This document shows, piece by piece, positions 48,562 to 60,560 of a stretch of DNA of 64,000 nucleotides. The stretch's first letter is position 1. Every line of letters begins with the position of its first letter. This stretch comes from Gulosibacter sp. 10. Lineage in GTDB: Bacteria; Actinomycetota; Actinomycetes; Actinomycetales; Microbacteriaceae. The notes under the pieces were generated by a model. That model saw only the letters and a program-made list of their open reading frames with translations. It was not told where the DNA came from and did no database searches. Made by a program: the position numbers and the translations under genes. Where the stretch lies: contig NZ_FUIC01000003.1 in assembly GCF_900163695.1 (NCBI RefSeq), positions 1-64,000 of the forward strand, written 5' to 3'.

Positions 48562-49311
48562 ATGTCCGCCCCGCTCAGCTCCGCGTCGTCCGCCGCGGCG
48601 TCGTCGCCACCCGTCCCGGAGGTCGACAGTCGTGCGCTGCGGGTCTCCGGCCTGCTGCGCGGGGGCGGAGCCCCGCTCGCCGGAGCCTCGTTCGAGGCGG
48701 CGCCGGGGGAGCTCACCGTGCTCCTGTCCGAGGACGGCTCGGGGCAGGCGCTGCTGCGCGCCGCGACCGGCATCGACCCGGTGGACTCGGGCGCGAGCGC
48801 GCTGCGCGGCGAGCGGCTCGACCGGCGGCGGGGCGACTCGAACAGCCTGACACCTCGGCAGGTGGGGCTCATCGCGCCCGGGCTCGATTTCCGCTCGAGC
48901 TCGTTGGCGGCGGCGCTGGCGGAGTGGCTCGAGGCGGGGCGCGAGGACCGGGCGAGCCGCGAACTCGAGCGGGTCGGGGAATCGCTCGGGTTCGCCGGGC
49001 TCGGCACCGCCCACGTCGCCGAGCTGCCCGAGGCGCTCCGCCACCGCGCGGCGATCGGCCGGGCGCTCGTGCCCGGGCCCGGGATGCTCGCGGTGCTGGA
49101 TCCGTTCGGCTCGCTGCCCGGCCGGGAGCGGCTCATGCTCGAGGGCATGCTCCGCGTCCTCGCCCACGAGTACGGCCTGCCGGTGGTCTACGCGACCGGC
49201 ACCGCGGAGAGCGCGAGCCGCGCGCATCGCGTGGTCCGCGTGTCCGGCGGCGAGGTCGTCGCGGACGTGCACGGGTGGGCGAACATCAAGCGGGCCTTCC
49301 CGGAGCCGTGA
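48562..49311 (+). CDS. ABC-ATPase-like protein lacking catalytic motifs
   Basis: 249 aa with the overall layout of an ABC nucleotide-binding domain, but every catalytic motif is altered: the Walker A region reads SEDGSGQAL (56-64; Lys replaced by Gln62, Ser/Thr by Ala63), the signature region reads ELPEALRHRAAIGRAL with no LSGGQ, the Walker B region ends VLDPFG (Asp180, no catalytic Glu) and the H-loop reads YATGTAES with no His. The frame is intact, so it may be a pseudo-ATPase with a regulatory or scaffold role. No permease gene is adjacent; a two-component pair lies upstream. First 25 residues are Ser/Ala-rich. Confidence 0.65.
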   Translation: MSAPLSSASSAAASSPPVPEVDSRALRVSGLLRGGGAPLAGASFEAAPGELTVLLSEDGSGQALLRAATGIDPVDSGASALRGERLDRRRGDSNSLTPRQVGLIAPGLDFRSSSLAAALAEWLEAGREDRASRELERVGESLGFAGLGTAHVAELPEALRHRAAIGRALVPGPGMLAVLDPFGSLPGRERLMLEGMLRVLAHEYGLPVVYATGTAESASRAHRVVRVSGGEVVADVHGWANIKRAFPEP

Positions 49312-49351
49312 CCGCCGGCCGCGGGCGCCTCGGGGCGATCCGGGAAAGTGG

Positions 49352-49357
49352 TACTGT
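49352..49357 (+). promoter_or_regulatory. Leaderless-type -10 for the leuA leader peptide
   Basis: TACTGT, 7 nt before the leader-peptide ATG, so the peptide itself would be translated from a leaderless transcript. Confidence 0.65.
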
Positions 49358-49364
49358 GGATGCC

Positions 49365-49396
49365 ATGCTCGTGAACGGCATCCTCCTGCTTCTCTG

Positions 49397-49412
<16 letters not shown>
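49365..49412 (+). CDS. leuL: leuA leader peptide, 15 aa
   Basis: Reads MLVNGILLLLCRDGA followed by TAG. Five of 15 codons are Leu, four of them consecutive (CTC CTG CTT CTC at 49383-49394), the mark of ribosome-mediated attenuation; leuA attenuation by a leader peptide is established in Corynebacterium glutamicum. Leucine shortage would stall the ribosome over the first arm of the downstream hairpin. Too short for the usual ORF cut-off but well supported by position and codon content. Confidence 0.8.
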
Positions 49413-51258
<1,846 letters not shown>

Positions 51259-51281
51259 CCCGCATCGGGCCGGGGGCCGAG

Positions 51282-52049
51282 GTGCGCACCTACGGCGAGG
51301 AGGCGGTCGTGCTCCGCGCGCAGCAGCTGGGCGAGGCCGACCGCATCCTCACGCTCTTCGGGCGCGAGCGCGGCAAGATCCGCGCCGTGGCCCGGGGGGT
51401 GCGCCGCACGAGCTCGAAATTCGGCGCACGGCTCGAGCCGCTCACCGTGATCGACGCGCAGCTCTACTCGAAGGACCCCAAGGACCGCACGAGGCTCGAG
51501 ACCGTGACGCAGGCCGTCGCGATCACGAGCTTCTCGGAGCGGATCGTGCCCGACTTCGAGCGGTACGGCGCGGCGAGCGCGATGCTCGAGACGGTCGACG
51601 AGCTCATCGACGCGGAGCCGGCGCCGCTGCAGTACGCGCTGCTCATCGGGGCGCTGCGCTCGCTCGCCCAGGGCGAGCACGATCCGCTGCTCGAGCTCGA
51701 CGCCTATCTGCTGCGGTCGCTCTCGCTCGCGGGCTGGCAGCCCAGCTTCAACGAGTGCGCGCGCTGCGGCGCGCCGGGCCCGCACGGCCGCATCTCCTTC
51801 GCGGCCGGCGGCGCGGTCTGCGAGGAGTGCGCGCCCGCCGTGGGAGCGACGCGGGCCGTGTCCGTCGACACGATGCGGCTGCTGTGGGCGCTGCTCGCGG
51901 GCAGCTGGCGCGTCGCGGAGGCCGCCGATGCCGACACGCGGGCCGCGGCCGCCCGGCTCGTGCGCGCCTACGCCCAGTTCCACCTCGACCGCCCGCTCAA
52001 GTCCTTCGGGTCGGTGGACGAGGCGAGGCGGTTGCGCGACGTACGCTAG
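51282..52049 (+). CDS. recO: DNA repair protein RecO
   Basis: 255 aa. OB-fold N-terminus ([24 protein letters not shown]), then a helical domain with a four-Cys zinc module (CARCG near 160 and CEEC near 180). RecO anneals DNA and loads RecA with RecR. The long open frame through leuA is rejected; GTG at 51282 follows CGGGGG. The order recO-uppS is conserved in actinobacteria; leuA and the two-component block intervene between era and recO here. Confidence 0.92.
   Translation: MRTYGEEAVVLRAQQLGEADRILTLFGRERGKIRAVARGVRRTSSKFGARLEPLTVIDAQLYSKDPKDRTRLETVTQAVAITSFSERIVPDFERYGAASAMLETVDELIDAEPAPLQYALLIGALRSLAQGEHDPLLELDAYLLRSLSLAGWQPSFNECARCGAPGPHGRISFAAGGAVCEECAPAVGATRAVSVDTMRLLWALLAGSWRVAEAADADTRAAAARLVRAYAQFHLDRPLKSFGSVDEARRLRDVR
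52042..52047 (+). promoter_or_regulatory. Leaderless-type -10 for uppS
   Basis: TACGCT, 6 nt before the ATG; its last T is the first base of the recO TAG stop. Confidence 0.6.
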
Positions 52050-52053
52050 CTCC

Positions 52054-52887
52054 ATGAGCAAGCCCGCCCCCGAGTCGTCACGCCCCCCCGACGCAGCGCA
52101 GTACAAGCCGCTGGACTGGACCGGCCTGACGCCGCCGCCCTTCCCGGCCGAGGGGGTGCCCGGGCACGTCGCCGTCGTGATGGACGGGAACGGGCGCTGG
52201 GCCAACCAGCGCGGCCTGCCGCGCACCGAGGGGCACCGGGCGGGCGAGGAGGCCCTGCTCGACGTGGTGGCGGGCGCCATCCAGGCCGGTGTGCGGCACC
52301 TGTCGGTGTACGCCTTCTCGACCGAGAACTGGAAGCGCTCGGTGGAGGAGGTCCGCTTCCTCATGGGCTTCAACCGGGCCGTGCTGCGCCGGCAGCGCGA
52401 TCAGCTGCACGCCTGGGGCGTGCGCGTCGTGTGGTCGGGCAGCGAGCGGCGGCTGTGGAAGAGCGTGGTCAAGGACCTCGAGGCGGCCGCCGAGATGACC
52501 CGGGAGAACCGCGTCATGACCCTGAACATGTGCGTGAACTACGGCGGCCGCGTCGAGATCCGCGATGCGGTGCGGGCCATCGCCCGCGAGGTCGCCGCGG
52601 GCCGCCTCAATCCCGAGCGGATCGGCGAGCGGACCATCGAGCAGCACCTCTACCAGCCGCAGCTGCCCGACGTGGACCTGTTCGTGCGCTCCTCGGGGGA
52701 GCAGCGCACCTCGAACTTCCTGCTGTGGGAGTCGGCCTATGCCGAGATGGTGTTCCTCGACACGCTGTGGCCGGATTTCACCCGTGAGGATCTGTGGCGC
52801 GCGATCCGGCTCTACATCAACCGGGACCGGCGCTTCGGCGGCGCGATCGACCGGCCGACCGGCGCCGGGGGTGCAACAACCGGCTGA
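52054..52887 (+). CDS. uppS: Isoprenyl transferase (cis-prenyltransferase)
   Basis: 277 aa. Makes the long-chain polyprenyl carrier lipid for peptidoglycan. Seen: [19 protein letters not shown] near residue 39 with catalytic Asp44, [13 protein letters not shown] near 91, and the C-terminal signatures [19 protein letters not shown] near 209 and [14 protein letters not shown] near 229. Uses isoprenoids from the MEP genes at the start of the window. The upstream open frame is rejected. Confidence 0.95.
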   Translation: MSKPAPESSRPPDAAQYKPLDWTGLTPPPFPAEGVPGHVAVVMDGNGRWANQRGLPRTEGHRAGEEALLDVVAGAIQAGVRHLSVYAFSTENWKRSVEEVRFLMGFNRAVLRRQRDQLHAWGVRVVWSGSERRLWKSVVKDLEAAAEMTRENRVMTLNMCVNYGGRVEIRDAVRAIAREVAAGRLNPERIGERTIEQHLYQPQLPDVDLFVRSSGEQRTSNFLLWESAYAEMVFLDTLWPDFTREDLWRAIRLYINRDRRFGGAIDRPTGAGGATTG

Positions 52888-52908
52888 AGATCTGGTTAAC
52901 TGGACGGC

Positions 52909-53571
52909 GTGCATGTCGAGAACCTCTTGAGCCAGTCGCCCTCCCGATATTTGGATGTCGATCAACATCAGCGCGCGCTGCACGCCGAGATCGCCGCGGG
53001 GGAGCGCGGGGACACGGTGATCTACTCGGAGTTCGCCCCGGTCTACACGGCCGGCAGCCGCACCGACGACGCCGACATCCCCGACCCCGACGTCCCCGTG
53101 GTCCGCATCGATCGCGGCGGCTCCGTGACCTATCACGGGCCGGGGCAGCTCGTGGCCTACCCGCTCGTGAAGGTGCACGGCAGACAGGACGTCGTCGCCT
53201 ACGTGCGCGCGCTCGAGGCGGCCGTGATGGCGCTCGCCGCCGAGTACGGCGTGGAGACCCGCCGGGTCGAGGGGCGCACGGGCGTCTGGCTGCCGGAGGA
53301 CCCGTCGGGCGCGCCGGATCGCAAGCTCTGCGCGATCGGTGTGCGCTTCGCGAAGCGCACCACGATGCACGGGCTCGCGCTCAACGTGAGCACCGACCTC
53401 GACGACTTCGACCGGATCGTCCCCTGCGGCCTCCGCGACGCGGGCGTCGTATCCCTGCGCGACCTCGGCGTGGCGGCGTCGCTCGACGAGGTCGCCGACC
53501 GGCTGCACCCGCACCTCGAACGCGAACTCGCCCGCTTCCGCACGCCCGCCGACGCCGTGACCGGCGCCTGA
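52909..53571 (+). CDS. lipB: Octanoyl-[ACP]:protein N-octanoyltransferase LipB
   Basis: 220 aa. Transfers octanoyl groups to lipoyl domains. [17 protein letters not shown] near 69 and the catalytic dyad Lys139 (RKLCAIGVR) and Cys173 ([10 protein letters not shown]) are in place. The GTG start has an imperfect hexamer (TTAACT) 7 nt upstream. Followed by lipA after 23 bp. Confidence 0.94.
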   Translation: MHVENLLSQSPSRYLDVDQHQRALHAEIAAGERGDTVIYSEFAPVYTAGSRTDDADIPDPDVPVVRIDRGGSVTYHGPGQLVAYPLVKVHGRQDVVAYVRALEAAVMALAAEYGVETRRVEGRTGVWLPEDPSGAPDRKLCAIGVRFAKRTTMHGLALNVSTDLDDFDRIVPCGLRDAGVVSLRDLGVAASLDEVADRLHPHLERELARFRTPADAVTGA

Positions 53572-53594
53572 GCGCCCCCCGATTGGAGAGACCG

Positions 53595-54689
53595 ATGCCA
53601 GCGACCAATATCAGCACCGCCCCCGCCCCCGAAGGCCGGAAGCTGCTCCGCGTCGAGGCGCGGAACATGCAGACGCCCATCGAGCGCAAGCCGGAGTGGA
53701 TCCGCACGCGCGCCTCGGTGGGACCGCAGTACGAGGACGTGCGGAGCCTGGCGCGCAAGAGCGATCTGCACACCGTGTGCGAGGAGGCCGGCTGCCCGAA
53801 CATCTACGAGTGCTGGGAGGACCGCGAGGCGACCTTCCTCATCGGCGGCGACCAGTGCACGCGCCGATGCGACTTCTGCATGATCGCGACCGGCAAGCCC
53901 GTCGACTACGACAGGGACGAGCCGCGCCGCGTCGCCGAATCCGTGCGCGAGCTGGGCCTGCGGTACGCGACCGTCACCGGCGTGGCCCGCGACGACCTGC
54001 CCGACGGCGCGTCCTGGCTCTACGCCGAGACCGCCCGGCAGATCCACGCGCTCAACCCCGGCACGGGCGTCGAACTGCTCGTCGACGACTTCCGCGGCGG
54101 CGACGGCCCGATCGAGGCGGTCTGCGAGGCCGGCCCCGAGGTGTTCGCGCACAACCTCGAGACGGTGCCGCGCATCTTCAAGCAGATCCGCCCGGCCTTC
54201 CGCTACGACCGCTCGCTGCGGATGCTGCAGAAGGCCGACGAGCTCGGCATGATCACCAAGTCGAACCTCATCCTCGGCATGGGGGAGACCCGGGAGGAGA
54301 TCGTCTCGACGATGCGCGACCTGCGCGACAGCGGCACCGACATCCTCACGCTCACGCAGTACCTCCGGCCGACGAAGATGCACCATCCCATCGACCGGTG
54401 GGTCAAGCCGCAGGAGTTCATCGAGCTGTCGGACGAGGCCCGCGCGATGGGCTTCTCGGGCGTCATGGCGGGGCCGCTCGTGCGCTCCTCCTACCGCGCC
54501 GGACGCCTGTGGGCGCAGGCGATGCGGGCGAAGGGCCGGGAGATCCCGGAGTCGCTCAGCCACCTCACGGTCGAGCAGCCGGCCCGGCAGGAGGCCTCGG
54601 CGATCGTGTCGCGCCGCCCGGAGCTCGGCGGTCAGACGCCGGTGGGCGACGTGAGGATCGAGGACGCGCCCGCCGTTCCGCAGCGGTAG
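53595..54689 (+). CDS. lipA: Lipoyl synthase LipA
   Basis: 364 aa radical SAM enzyme inserting two sulfurs into the octanoyl chain. Auxiliary cluster ligands C62, C67, C73 ([12 protein letters not shown]), radical SAM cluster C88, C92, C95 (CTRRCDFC) and the C-terminal RSSYRAG ligand segment are present. ATG is behind TTGGAGAG. The C-terminal 40 residues are an extension. Its TAG stop begins the glyS -10. Confidence 0.96.
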   Translation: MPATNISTAPAPEGRKLLRVEARNMQTPIERKPEWIRTRASVGPQYEDVRSLARKSDLHTVCEEAGCPNIYECWEDREATFLIGGDQCTRRCDFCMIATGKPVDYDRDEPRRVAESVRELGLRYATVTGVARDDLPDGASWLYAETARQIHALNPGTGVELLVDDFRGGDGPIEAVCEAGPEVFAHNLETVPRIFKQIRPAFRYDRSLRMLQKADELGMITKSNLILGMGETREEIVSTMRDLRDSGTDILTLTQYLRPTKMHHPIDRWVKPQEFIELSDEARAMGFSGVMAGPLVRSSYRAGRLWAQAMRAKGREIPESLSHLTVEQPARQEASAIVSRRPELGGQTPVGDVRIEDAPAVPQR

Positions 54690-54692
54690 GAT
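54687..54692 (+). promoter_or_regulatory. Candidate -10 for glyS, built on the lipA stop codon
   Basis: TAGGAT, whose TAG is the lipA stop; leader of about 58 nt with AGGAG 11 nt before the glyS ATG. Confidence 0.5.
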
Positions 54693-54757
54693 GGGCAGTT
54701 GATTCTTCGGCCTGCACTCGCAGGTCCCACCTCGTAACGCCCAGGAGTGTTCTTTAG

Positions 54758-56146
54758 ATGGCCGCCTCGAAGCTCGATCAGGTAATCGCCCTCGCGAAAC
54801 AGCGCGGATTCGTCTACCAAGCCGGTGAGATCTACGGCGGCTCCCGGTCGGCCTGGGACTACGGCCCCCTCGGCGTCGAGCTCAAGGAGAACATCAAGCA
54901 GCAGTGGTGGCAGAACTTCGTGCGCGGCCGCGCCGACATGGTCGGGCTCGACTCCTCGATCATCCTCCCGCGCGCCGTGTGGGAGGCCTCGGGCCACGTG
55001 GAGACCTTCACCGACCCGCTCGTCGAGTCGCTGCACACGCACAAGCGGTACCGGATGGACCACCTGCTCGAGGCCTACGAGCGCAAGCACGGCCGCGCGC
55101 CGGAGAACGGCCTCGCGGACATCCGCGACCCGGAGACGGGCCAGGAGGGCGCCTGGACCGAGCCGAAGCAGTTCTCGGGCCTCGTGAAGACGTACCTCGG
55201 CCCCGTGGACAACGAGGAGGGCCTGCACTACCTCCGCCCGGAGACGGCGCAGGGCATCTTCGTGAACTTCAACAACGTGGTGACGAGCGCGCGCAAGAAG
55301 CCGCCGTTCGGCATTGGCCAGGTCGGCAAGTCCTTCCGCAACGAGATCACGCCCGGCAACTTCGTGTTCCGCACGCGCGAGTTCGAGCAGATGGAGATCG
55401 AGTACTTCGTCAAGCCCGAGGAGGCTTCCGAGCACTTCGACGCCTGGGTCGAGGCCTGCTGGAACTGGTTCGTCGACCTCGGCGTGAATCCCGAGAACCT
55501 GCGGCGGTTCGACGTGCCCGACGGCGAGCGCGCCCACTACTCGGACCGCACGATCGACTTCGAGTACCGCTTCGGCTTCCAGGGCGGCGAGTGGGGCGAG
55601 CTCATGGGCGTCGCCGACCGCACCGACTTCGACCTCGGCTCGCACTCGAAGGCCTCCGGCACCGAGCTGTCCTTCTTCGACCAGGCGGCGGGCGAGCGCT
55701 ACACCCCCTACGTCATCGAGCCCTCGTTCGGCCTCACGCGCTCGCTCATGGCCTTCCTCGTCGACGCCTACGCGGAGGACGAGGCGCCCAACTCGAAGGG
55801 CGGCGTGGACAAGCGCAAGGTGCTGCGGCTCGACCCGCGCCTCGCCCCCAACAAGGTGGCCGTGCTGCCGCTCTCGCGCAACGAGAAGCTCACGCCGCTC
55901 GCGCGCCGGGTGGCCGACGAGATCCGCAACGGCGGCCGCTGGAACATCGACTTCGACGACGCGGGCGCGATCGGCCGCCGCTACCGCCGCCAGGACGAGA
56001 TCGGCACCCCGTACTGCGTGACCGTGGACTTCGACTCGCTCGAGGACTCCGCCGTCACCGTGCGCGAGCGCGACACCATGCAGCAGGAGCGCGTCTCGAT
56101 CGACAAGCTGTTCGGCTACCTCGCCGAGCGCCTGCGCGGCTGCTAG
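54758..56146 (+). CDS. glyS: Glycyl-tRNA synthetase (alpha-2 dimer type)
   Basis: 462 aa class II synthetase. Motif 1 region [21 protein letters not shown] near 27, motif 2 [21 protein letters not shown] near 190, motif 3 [13 protein letters not shown] near 326, and the anticodon-binding domain ([12 protein letters not shown]). It is the single-chain form, not the alpha/beta tetramer, as in other actinobacteria. Normal length. Confidence 0.96.
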   Translation: MAASKLDQVIALAKQRGFVYQAGEIYGGSRSAWDYGPLGVELKENIKQQWWQNFVRGRADMVGLDSSIILPRAVWEASGHVETFTDPLVESLHTHKRYRMDHLLEAYERKHGRAPENGLADIRDPETGQEGAWTEPKQFSGLVKTYLGPVDNEEGLHYLRPETAQGIFVNFNNVVTSARKKPPFGIGQVGKSFRNEITPGNFVFRTREFEQMEIEYFVKPEEASEHFDAWVEACWNWFVDLGVNPENLRRFDVPDGERAHYSDRTIDFEYRFGFQGGEWGELMGVADRTDFDLGSHSKASGTELSFFDQAAGERYTPYVIEPSFGLTRSLMAFLVDAYAEDEAPNSKGGVDKRKVLRLDPRLAPNKVAVLPLSRNEKLTPLARRVADEIRNGGRWNIDFDDAGAIGRRYRRQDEIGTPYCVTVDFDSLEDSAVTVRERDTMQQERVSIDKLFGYLAERLRGC

Positions 56147-56157
56147 TTGCAGGAGCC

Positions 56158-57327
56158 ATGACGACGCGCTCTGCAGCATTCACGACCCCGGTCGCCGACC
56201 CCGCGCTCCGCATCGGGCCGATCGAGATCGCCTCGCCCGTCGTGCTCGCCCCCATGGCGGGCGTGACGAACGAGGCGTTCCGCCGGCTCTGCCAGGAGTA
56301 CGGGGCCGGCCTCTACGTCACCGAGATGGTCACGACGCGCGCGCTCGTGGAGCGCAAGCCGGCGACCATGCGGCTCATCCGCCACCATCCCGCCGAGGAG
56401 GTGCGCTCCATCCAGCTCTACGGCGTGGACCCGAGGACGATCGGCGACGCGGTCGCCTTGCTCGTCGACGAGGACCGCACCGACCACCTCGACCTGAACT
56501 TCGGCTGCCCGGTGCCCAAGGTCACCCGCAAGGGCGGCGGCAGCGCGCTGCCGTGGAAGCGCGACCTCTTCGAGGCCATCTGCCTCGAGGCGGTGAAGCG
56601 CGCGGGGGACGTGCCGGTCACGGTGAAGATCCGCAAGGGCATCAACGAGGACCGGCTCACCTACCTCGAGAGCGCGCGCATCGCCGAGGGCTCCGGCATC
56701 GCGGGCATCACGCTCCACGCCCGGACGCTCGAGCAGCAGTACTCGGGCAAGGCGGACTGGTCGGCGATCGAGACGCTGAAGTCGGCCGTTTCCGCCATCC
56801 CGGTGCTCGGCAACGGCGACGTGTTCGAGGGCGAGGACGGCCCGCGCATGGTCGCGGAGACGGGCTGCGACGGCGTCGTGGTGGGGCGCGGCGTGCTCGG
56901 CCGGCCGTGGCTGTTCGCCGATCTCCAGGCCGCGTTCGCGGGGCGGCCGGATCGCGTCCGCCCGGGCCTGCGCGAGGTGGGCGCGGCGATGATCCGCCAC
57001 GCCGAGCTGCTGCACGAGTTCTACGAGGACGAGGGCCGCGCCTCGCGCGACTTCCGCAAGCACGTCGCCTGGTACTTCAAGGGCTACCCGGTGGGCGGCG
57101 AGGTGCGGCAGCGCTATGCGAAGATCGACACGATCGACCAGCTGCGCGAGCTCGTCGCGGAGCTGCCCGACGAGCCCTGGCCCGGCCGCGGCGCCATGGG
57201 GACGCGCGGCCGCGCGGGCTCGGCGCGCCGCGCGCACCTGCCCGAGGGCTGGCTGGACTCGCGGACCATGAGCAGCGCCGATGCCTCGGACATCGCGGAT
57301 GCCGAACTCGACATCTCCGGAGGCTGA
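56158..57327 (+). CDS. dusB: tRNA-dihydrouridine synthase
   Basis: 389 aa FMN enzyme reducing uridines in tRNA. Seen: VVLAPMAGVTNEAFRRL near 29, LNFGCPVPKVTRKGGGSAL near 114 with catalytic Cys, and HARTLEQQYSGKADW near 180. ATG has AGGAG immediately upstream (2-nt spacing, close). The C-terminal tail is an Ala/Asp-rich extension. Part of a glyS-dusB-dgt-dnaG run. Confidence 0.93.
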   Translation: MTTRSAAFTTPVADPALRIGPIEIASPVVLAPMAGVTNEAFRRLCQEYGAGLYVTEMVTTRALVERKPATMRLIRHHPAEEVRSIQLYGVDPRTIGDAVALLVDEDRTDHLDLNFGCPVPKVTRKGGGSALPWKRDLFEAICLEAVKRAGDVPVTVKIRKGINEDRLTYLESARIAEGSGIAGITLHARTLEQQYSGKADWSAIETLKSAVSAIPVLGNGDVFEGEDGPRMVAETGCDGVVVGRGVLGRPWLFADLQAAFAGRPDRVRPGLREVGAAMIRHAELLHEFYEDEGRASRDFRKHVAWYFKGYPVGGEVRQRYAKIDTIDQLRELVAELPDEPWPGRGAMGTRGRAGSARRAHLPEGWLDSRTMSSADASDIADAELDISGG

Positions 57328-57331
57328 GCCC

Positions 57332-58615
57332 GTGCCCCTGACGCGCGCCGACATCCCGGCGCCCGGATACCGCTCGCAGGACGCCGAGCGCTTCCTGCCC
57401 GAGCACCATGAGAACCGCAGCCGTTCCGGATTCGCGCGCGACCGCGCCCGGCTGCTCCACTCCTCGGGGCTGCGCCGGCTCGCGCAGAAGACGCAGGTGC
57501 TCTCGCCGACCTCGGGCGTGGACTTCGCCCGCAACCGGCTCACGCACTCGCTCGAGGTGGCGCAGGTCGGCCGCGAGCTCGCGGGGGTGCTCGCGCTCGA
57601 CCCGGACGTGGTCGACACCGCCTGCCTCGCGCACGACATCGGGCATCCGCCCTTCGGGCACAACGGCGAGCGCTCGATCAACGAGTGGGCCGAGGATCTC
57701 GGCGGGTTCGAGGGCAACGCGCAGACGCTCCGCCTCATCTCCCGGCTCGAGCCGAAGGTGATCGGCGAGGACGGCCGGAACTACGGGCTCAACCTCACGC
57801 GGGCCTGCCTGGACGCGGCCTGCAAGTACCCGTGGGATCTCGCCACGGCGGCGTCGATGGGCACGCGCAAGTTCGGGGTCTACGAGGACGACCGCCCCGT
57901 CTTCGAATGGCTGCGGCAGGACGCGCCGGCGGGGCGGAAGTGCATCGAGGCGCAGGTCATGGACCTCTCCGACGACATCGCCTATTCCGTGCACGACCTC
58001 GAGGACGCGGTGGTCGAGGGGTTCCTCCCGCTCGAGGAGTTCGAATGGTCGGAGAACCGCGAGGCGATCTGCTTCAACGCCTCGGACTGGGCGGGCGGCA
58101 GGTTCTCCCAGGCGGAGATGGCGCAGGCGCTCGACCGGCTCGTGGCGCTGCCCTACTGGGTGCACCGGTACGACGGCACCGTGCGCGCGCAGGCGGCGCT
58201 GAAGAACCTCACCTCGCAGCTCATCGGCCGGTTCGCGCAGGCGGCCACGCACGCCACGCTCGAGCACTACGCCCGGCGCGAACGGCTGACGCGCTTCGCC
58301 GCGGATGTGATCGTGCCCCGGGGCACCGAGGCCGAGATCGCGCTGCTCAAGGGCGCGGTGGCGGGCTTCGTGATGTCGCTGCCCACGCGGCAGCCCGTCT
58401 ACGCGCGTCAGCGCGAGCTCCTCCGCGAGCTGCTGGACGGGCTCTGGGCGTCCGGCACGGCGCATCTCGACGTGCCCTTCGCGGCGCTCTTCCGCGAGGC
58501 GCAGGACGACCGCGCCAGGCGGCGGGTGCTCGTCGATCAGGTCGCCTCGCTCACGGACCAGTCGGCGCTTGCGCTGCACGCGAAAGTGACCGGCGCGCGG
58601 CACGCGAACGCGTAG
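57332..58615 (+). CDS. dgt: Deoxyguanosinetriphosphate triphosphohydrolase-like protein
   Basis: 427 aa HD-domain dNTPase. NRLTHSLEVAQVGREL near 68-83 (His72) and HDIGHPPFGHNGE at 101-113 give the metal site; the conserved LSDDIAYSVHDLEDA is near 212. Likely regulates dNTP pools. GTG at 57332 follows GGAGG at 9 nt; an in-frame extension within dusB is rejected. Dgt-dnaG adjacency is common in actinobacteria. Confidence 0.92.
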   Translation: MPLTRADIPAPGYRSQDAERFLPEHHENRSRSGFARDRARLLHSSGLRRLAQKTQVLSPTSGVDFARNRLTHSLEVAQVGRELAGVLALDPDVVDTACLAHDIGHPPFGHNGERSINEWAEDLGGFEGNAQTLRLISRLEPKVIGEDGRNYGLNLTRACLDAACKYPWDLATAASMGTRKFGVYEDDRPVFEWLRQDAPAGRKCIEAQVMDLSDDIAYSVHDLEDAVVEGFLPLEEFEWSENREAICFNASDWAGGRFSQAEMAQALDRLVALPYWVHRYDGTVRAQAALKNLTSQLIGRFAQAATHATLEHYARRERLTRFAADVIVPRGTEAEIALLKGAVAGFVMSLPTRQPVYARQRELLRELLDGLWASGTAHLDVPFAALFREAQDDRARRRVLVDQVASLTDQSALALHAKVTGARHANA

Positions 58616-58618
58616 GAT
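58613..58618 (+). promoter_or_regulatory. Leaderless-type -10 for dnaG, built on the dgt stop codon
   Basis: TAGGAT, 7 nt before the ATG; the TAG is the dgt stop. Confidence 0.65.
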
Positions 58619-58625
58619 TCGGTGC

Positions 58626-60497
58626 ATGGCACGAATCCGGCGTTCTGATATCGATGAGGTCCGTGCCCGCACCAATATCGAGGACATCGTCGGCGAGTAC
58701 GTCACGCTGAAGCAGGCGGGCGTCGGGTCGAAGAAGGGGCTCTGCCCCTTCCACGACGAGCGCACGCCGTCCTTCCACGTGCGGCCGCAGCTGGGCTTCT
58801 ACCACTGCTTCGGGTGCGGGGAGTCGGGGGACGCGTTCACCTTCCTCCAGAAGATGGACCACGTCACGTTCGTGGAGGCCGTCGAGCGGCTCGCGGGCGC
58901 GATCGGCTATCAGCTCACCTACGAGGACGGGGGAGAGGCCCCCGACCATTCGAAGCGGGTGCGGCTGCTGCAGGCCTCGGCCGAGGCCGAGCGCTTCTTC
59001 CAGCAGCAGCTCGGGACGGCGGCGGCGGAGCCCGGGCGCCGGTTCCTGGGCCAGCGCGGCTTCGACCCGGCGGCGGCGCAGCGGTTCGGCGTGGGCTTCG
59101 CGCCGCAGTCCTGGGACGCGCTGACGAAGCACCTGCGCGGCAGGGGCTTCACGATGCAGGAGATGCAGGACGCCGGCCTCGTCTCGACGAACGAGCGCGG
59201 ATCGAGCTACGACCGGTTCCGCGGCCGCCTCGTGTGGCCGATCCGCGACACCTCGGGGCAGACCGTCGGCTTCGGGGCGCGGAAGCTGCTCGACGAGGAC
59301 CGCGGGCCGAAGTACCTGAACACGCCCGAGACCGAGATCTACCACAAGGCCCGGGTGCTCTACGGCCTGGACCTCGCGAAGCGCGACATCGCACGCGGCC
59401 ACGAGGTCGTCGTGGTCGAGGGCTACACGGACGTGATGGCGGCGCACCTGGCCGGCGTCACCACGGCGGTGGCCACGTGCGGCACGGCCTTCGGCGTGGA
59501 CCACATCAAGATCATCCGCCGCATCATGGACGACGAGTCCCATCGCGGGCGCGTCATCTTCAACTTCGACCCGGACGAGGCCGGCCGCAAGGCCGCGATG
59601 CGCGCCTTCGCCGAGGAGAACCGCTTCGTCGCGCAGACCTTCGTGGCCGTGGCCCCGGAGGGGCTGGATCCGTGCGATCTGCGGCTCAAGCGGGGCGACG
59701 AGGCCGTGCGGAGCATGGTCGAGCATCCCCAGCCCATGTACGAGTTCGTGATCCGCGAGCAGCTGCGCGCGCACAACCTCCGCACGGCGGAGGGCCGCGT
59801 CGCGGCGCTCCGCGAGGCGGCGCCGATCATCGTCGGCATCCGCGACCGCTCGCTGCGGCCCGAGTACGAGCGGCAGCTCGCGGGCTGGCTCGGCATGGAC
59901 CTCGACCAGGTGCGCTACGAGGTGGGGCGCGCCGAGCGGCAGCTCCGCCAGGCGTCGCAGTACCCGCCCGAGGACACCTCCGGCACGGGCGACTATGCGA
60001 TCCCGGCGGTGCGGATGGGCGACCTGCCCAACGATCCCATCACGAGACTCGAGCGGGACACGCTGAGCGCGGTGCTGCAGTACCCGCGGATGCTCTCGGA
60101 CGCCCAGCTCAACAACGTGCTCGACGCCGAGTACTCGGAGGCCTCGCTCGCTATCGTGCGGGACGCCATCGTCGCCACGCAGGGCGATCTCGGCACGGCG
60201 CAGTGGCTGCCGCGGGTGCACGAGGAGGTGCCGAGCTCGTTCCTGCCGCTCGTCACGGACCTGTCGATGACCCCGCTGCCGGCCGGGCCGGGCCCGGAGC
60301 AGGTGGCGGCCTATGTGCGGTCCGTCGCGACGGCGCTGGTGGAGCGCGACCTGCTGCGGCGCAAGGCCGAGCTGCTCGGCGAGCTGCGCCGCACCGACAT
60401 CGACACCGACCCGATGCGGCATCGCGAGCTCAGCGAGCAACTGGTGGACGTCGAGCGCCGCAAGCGGGACGTTCGCGAGAGTCTCGAGCAGGGGTAG
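58626..60497 (+). CDS. dnaG: DNA primase
   Basis: 623 aa. CHC2 zinc finger C40, H43, C61, C64 (CPFHDERTPSFH.. HCFGCGESGDAF), TOPRIM core with VVVEGYTDVMAAH near 260 and NFDPDEAGRKA near 316, and a C-terminal DnaB-binding helical domain. Makes RNA primers for replication. The ATG is 7 nt after TAGGAT. Ends in a hairpin facing the hydroxylase gene. Confidence 0.96.
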   Translation: MARIRRSDIDEVRARTNIEDIVGEYVTLKQAGVGSKKGLCPFHDERTPSFHVRPQLGFYHCFGCGESGDAFTFLQKMDHVTFVEAVERLAGAIGYQLTYEDGGEAPDHSKRVRLLQASAEAERFFQQQLGTAAAEPGRRFLGQRGFDPAAAQRFGVGFAPQSWDALTKHLRGRGFTMQEMQDAGLVSTNERGSSYDRFRGRLVWPIRDTSGQTVGFGARKLLDEDRGPKYLNTPETEIYHKARVLYGLDLAKRDIARGHEVVVVEGYTDVMAAHLAGVTTAVATCGTAFGVDHIKIIRRIMDDESHRGRVIFNFDPDEAGRKAAMRAFAEENRFVAQTFVAVAPEGLDPCDLRLKRGDEAVRSMVEHPQPMYEFVIREQLRAHNLRTAEGRVAALREAAPIIVGIRDRSLRPEYERQLAGWLGMDLDQVRYEVGRAERQLRQASQYPPEDTSGTGDYAIPAVRMGDLPNDPITRLERDTLSAVLQYPRMLSDAQLNNVLDAEYSEASLAIVRDAIVATQGDLGTAQWLPRVHEEVPSSFLPLVTDLSMTPLPAGPGPEQVAAYVRSVATALVERDLLRRKAELLGELRRTDIDTDPMRHRELSEQLVDVERRKRDVRESLEQG

Positions 60498-60540
60498 GGG
60501 CGGGACGAGCGGACGACTCGCGAGAGGAGGCGCCCCGCCC
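60498..60540. terminator. Hairpin between convergent dnaG and the hydroxylase gene
   Basis: GGGCGGG (60498-60504) pairs with CCCGCCC (60534-60540), enclosing an inner CGAG/CTCG stem. No T-tract on the plus strand. Confidence 0.55.
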
Positions 60541-60560
60541 GCCGAGCGCTTCCCGGCCGC

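Noticed and set aside
52896-52901. Leaderless -10 for lipB
   Set aside because: TTAACT lies 7 nt before the GTG but lacks the A at position 2 and the shifted hexamer lacks the final T, so it was not listed as a promoter.
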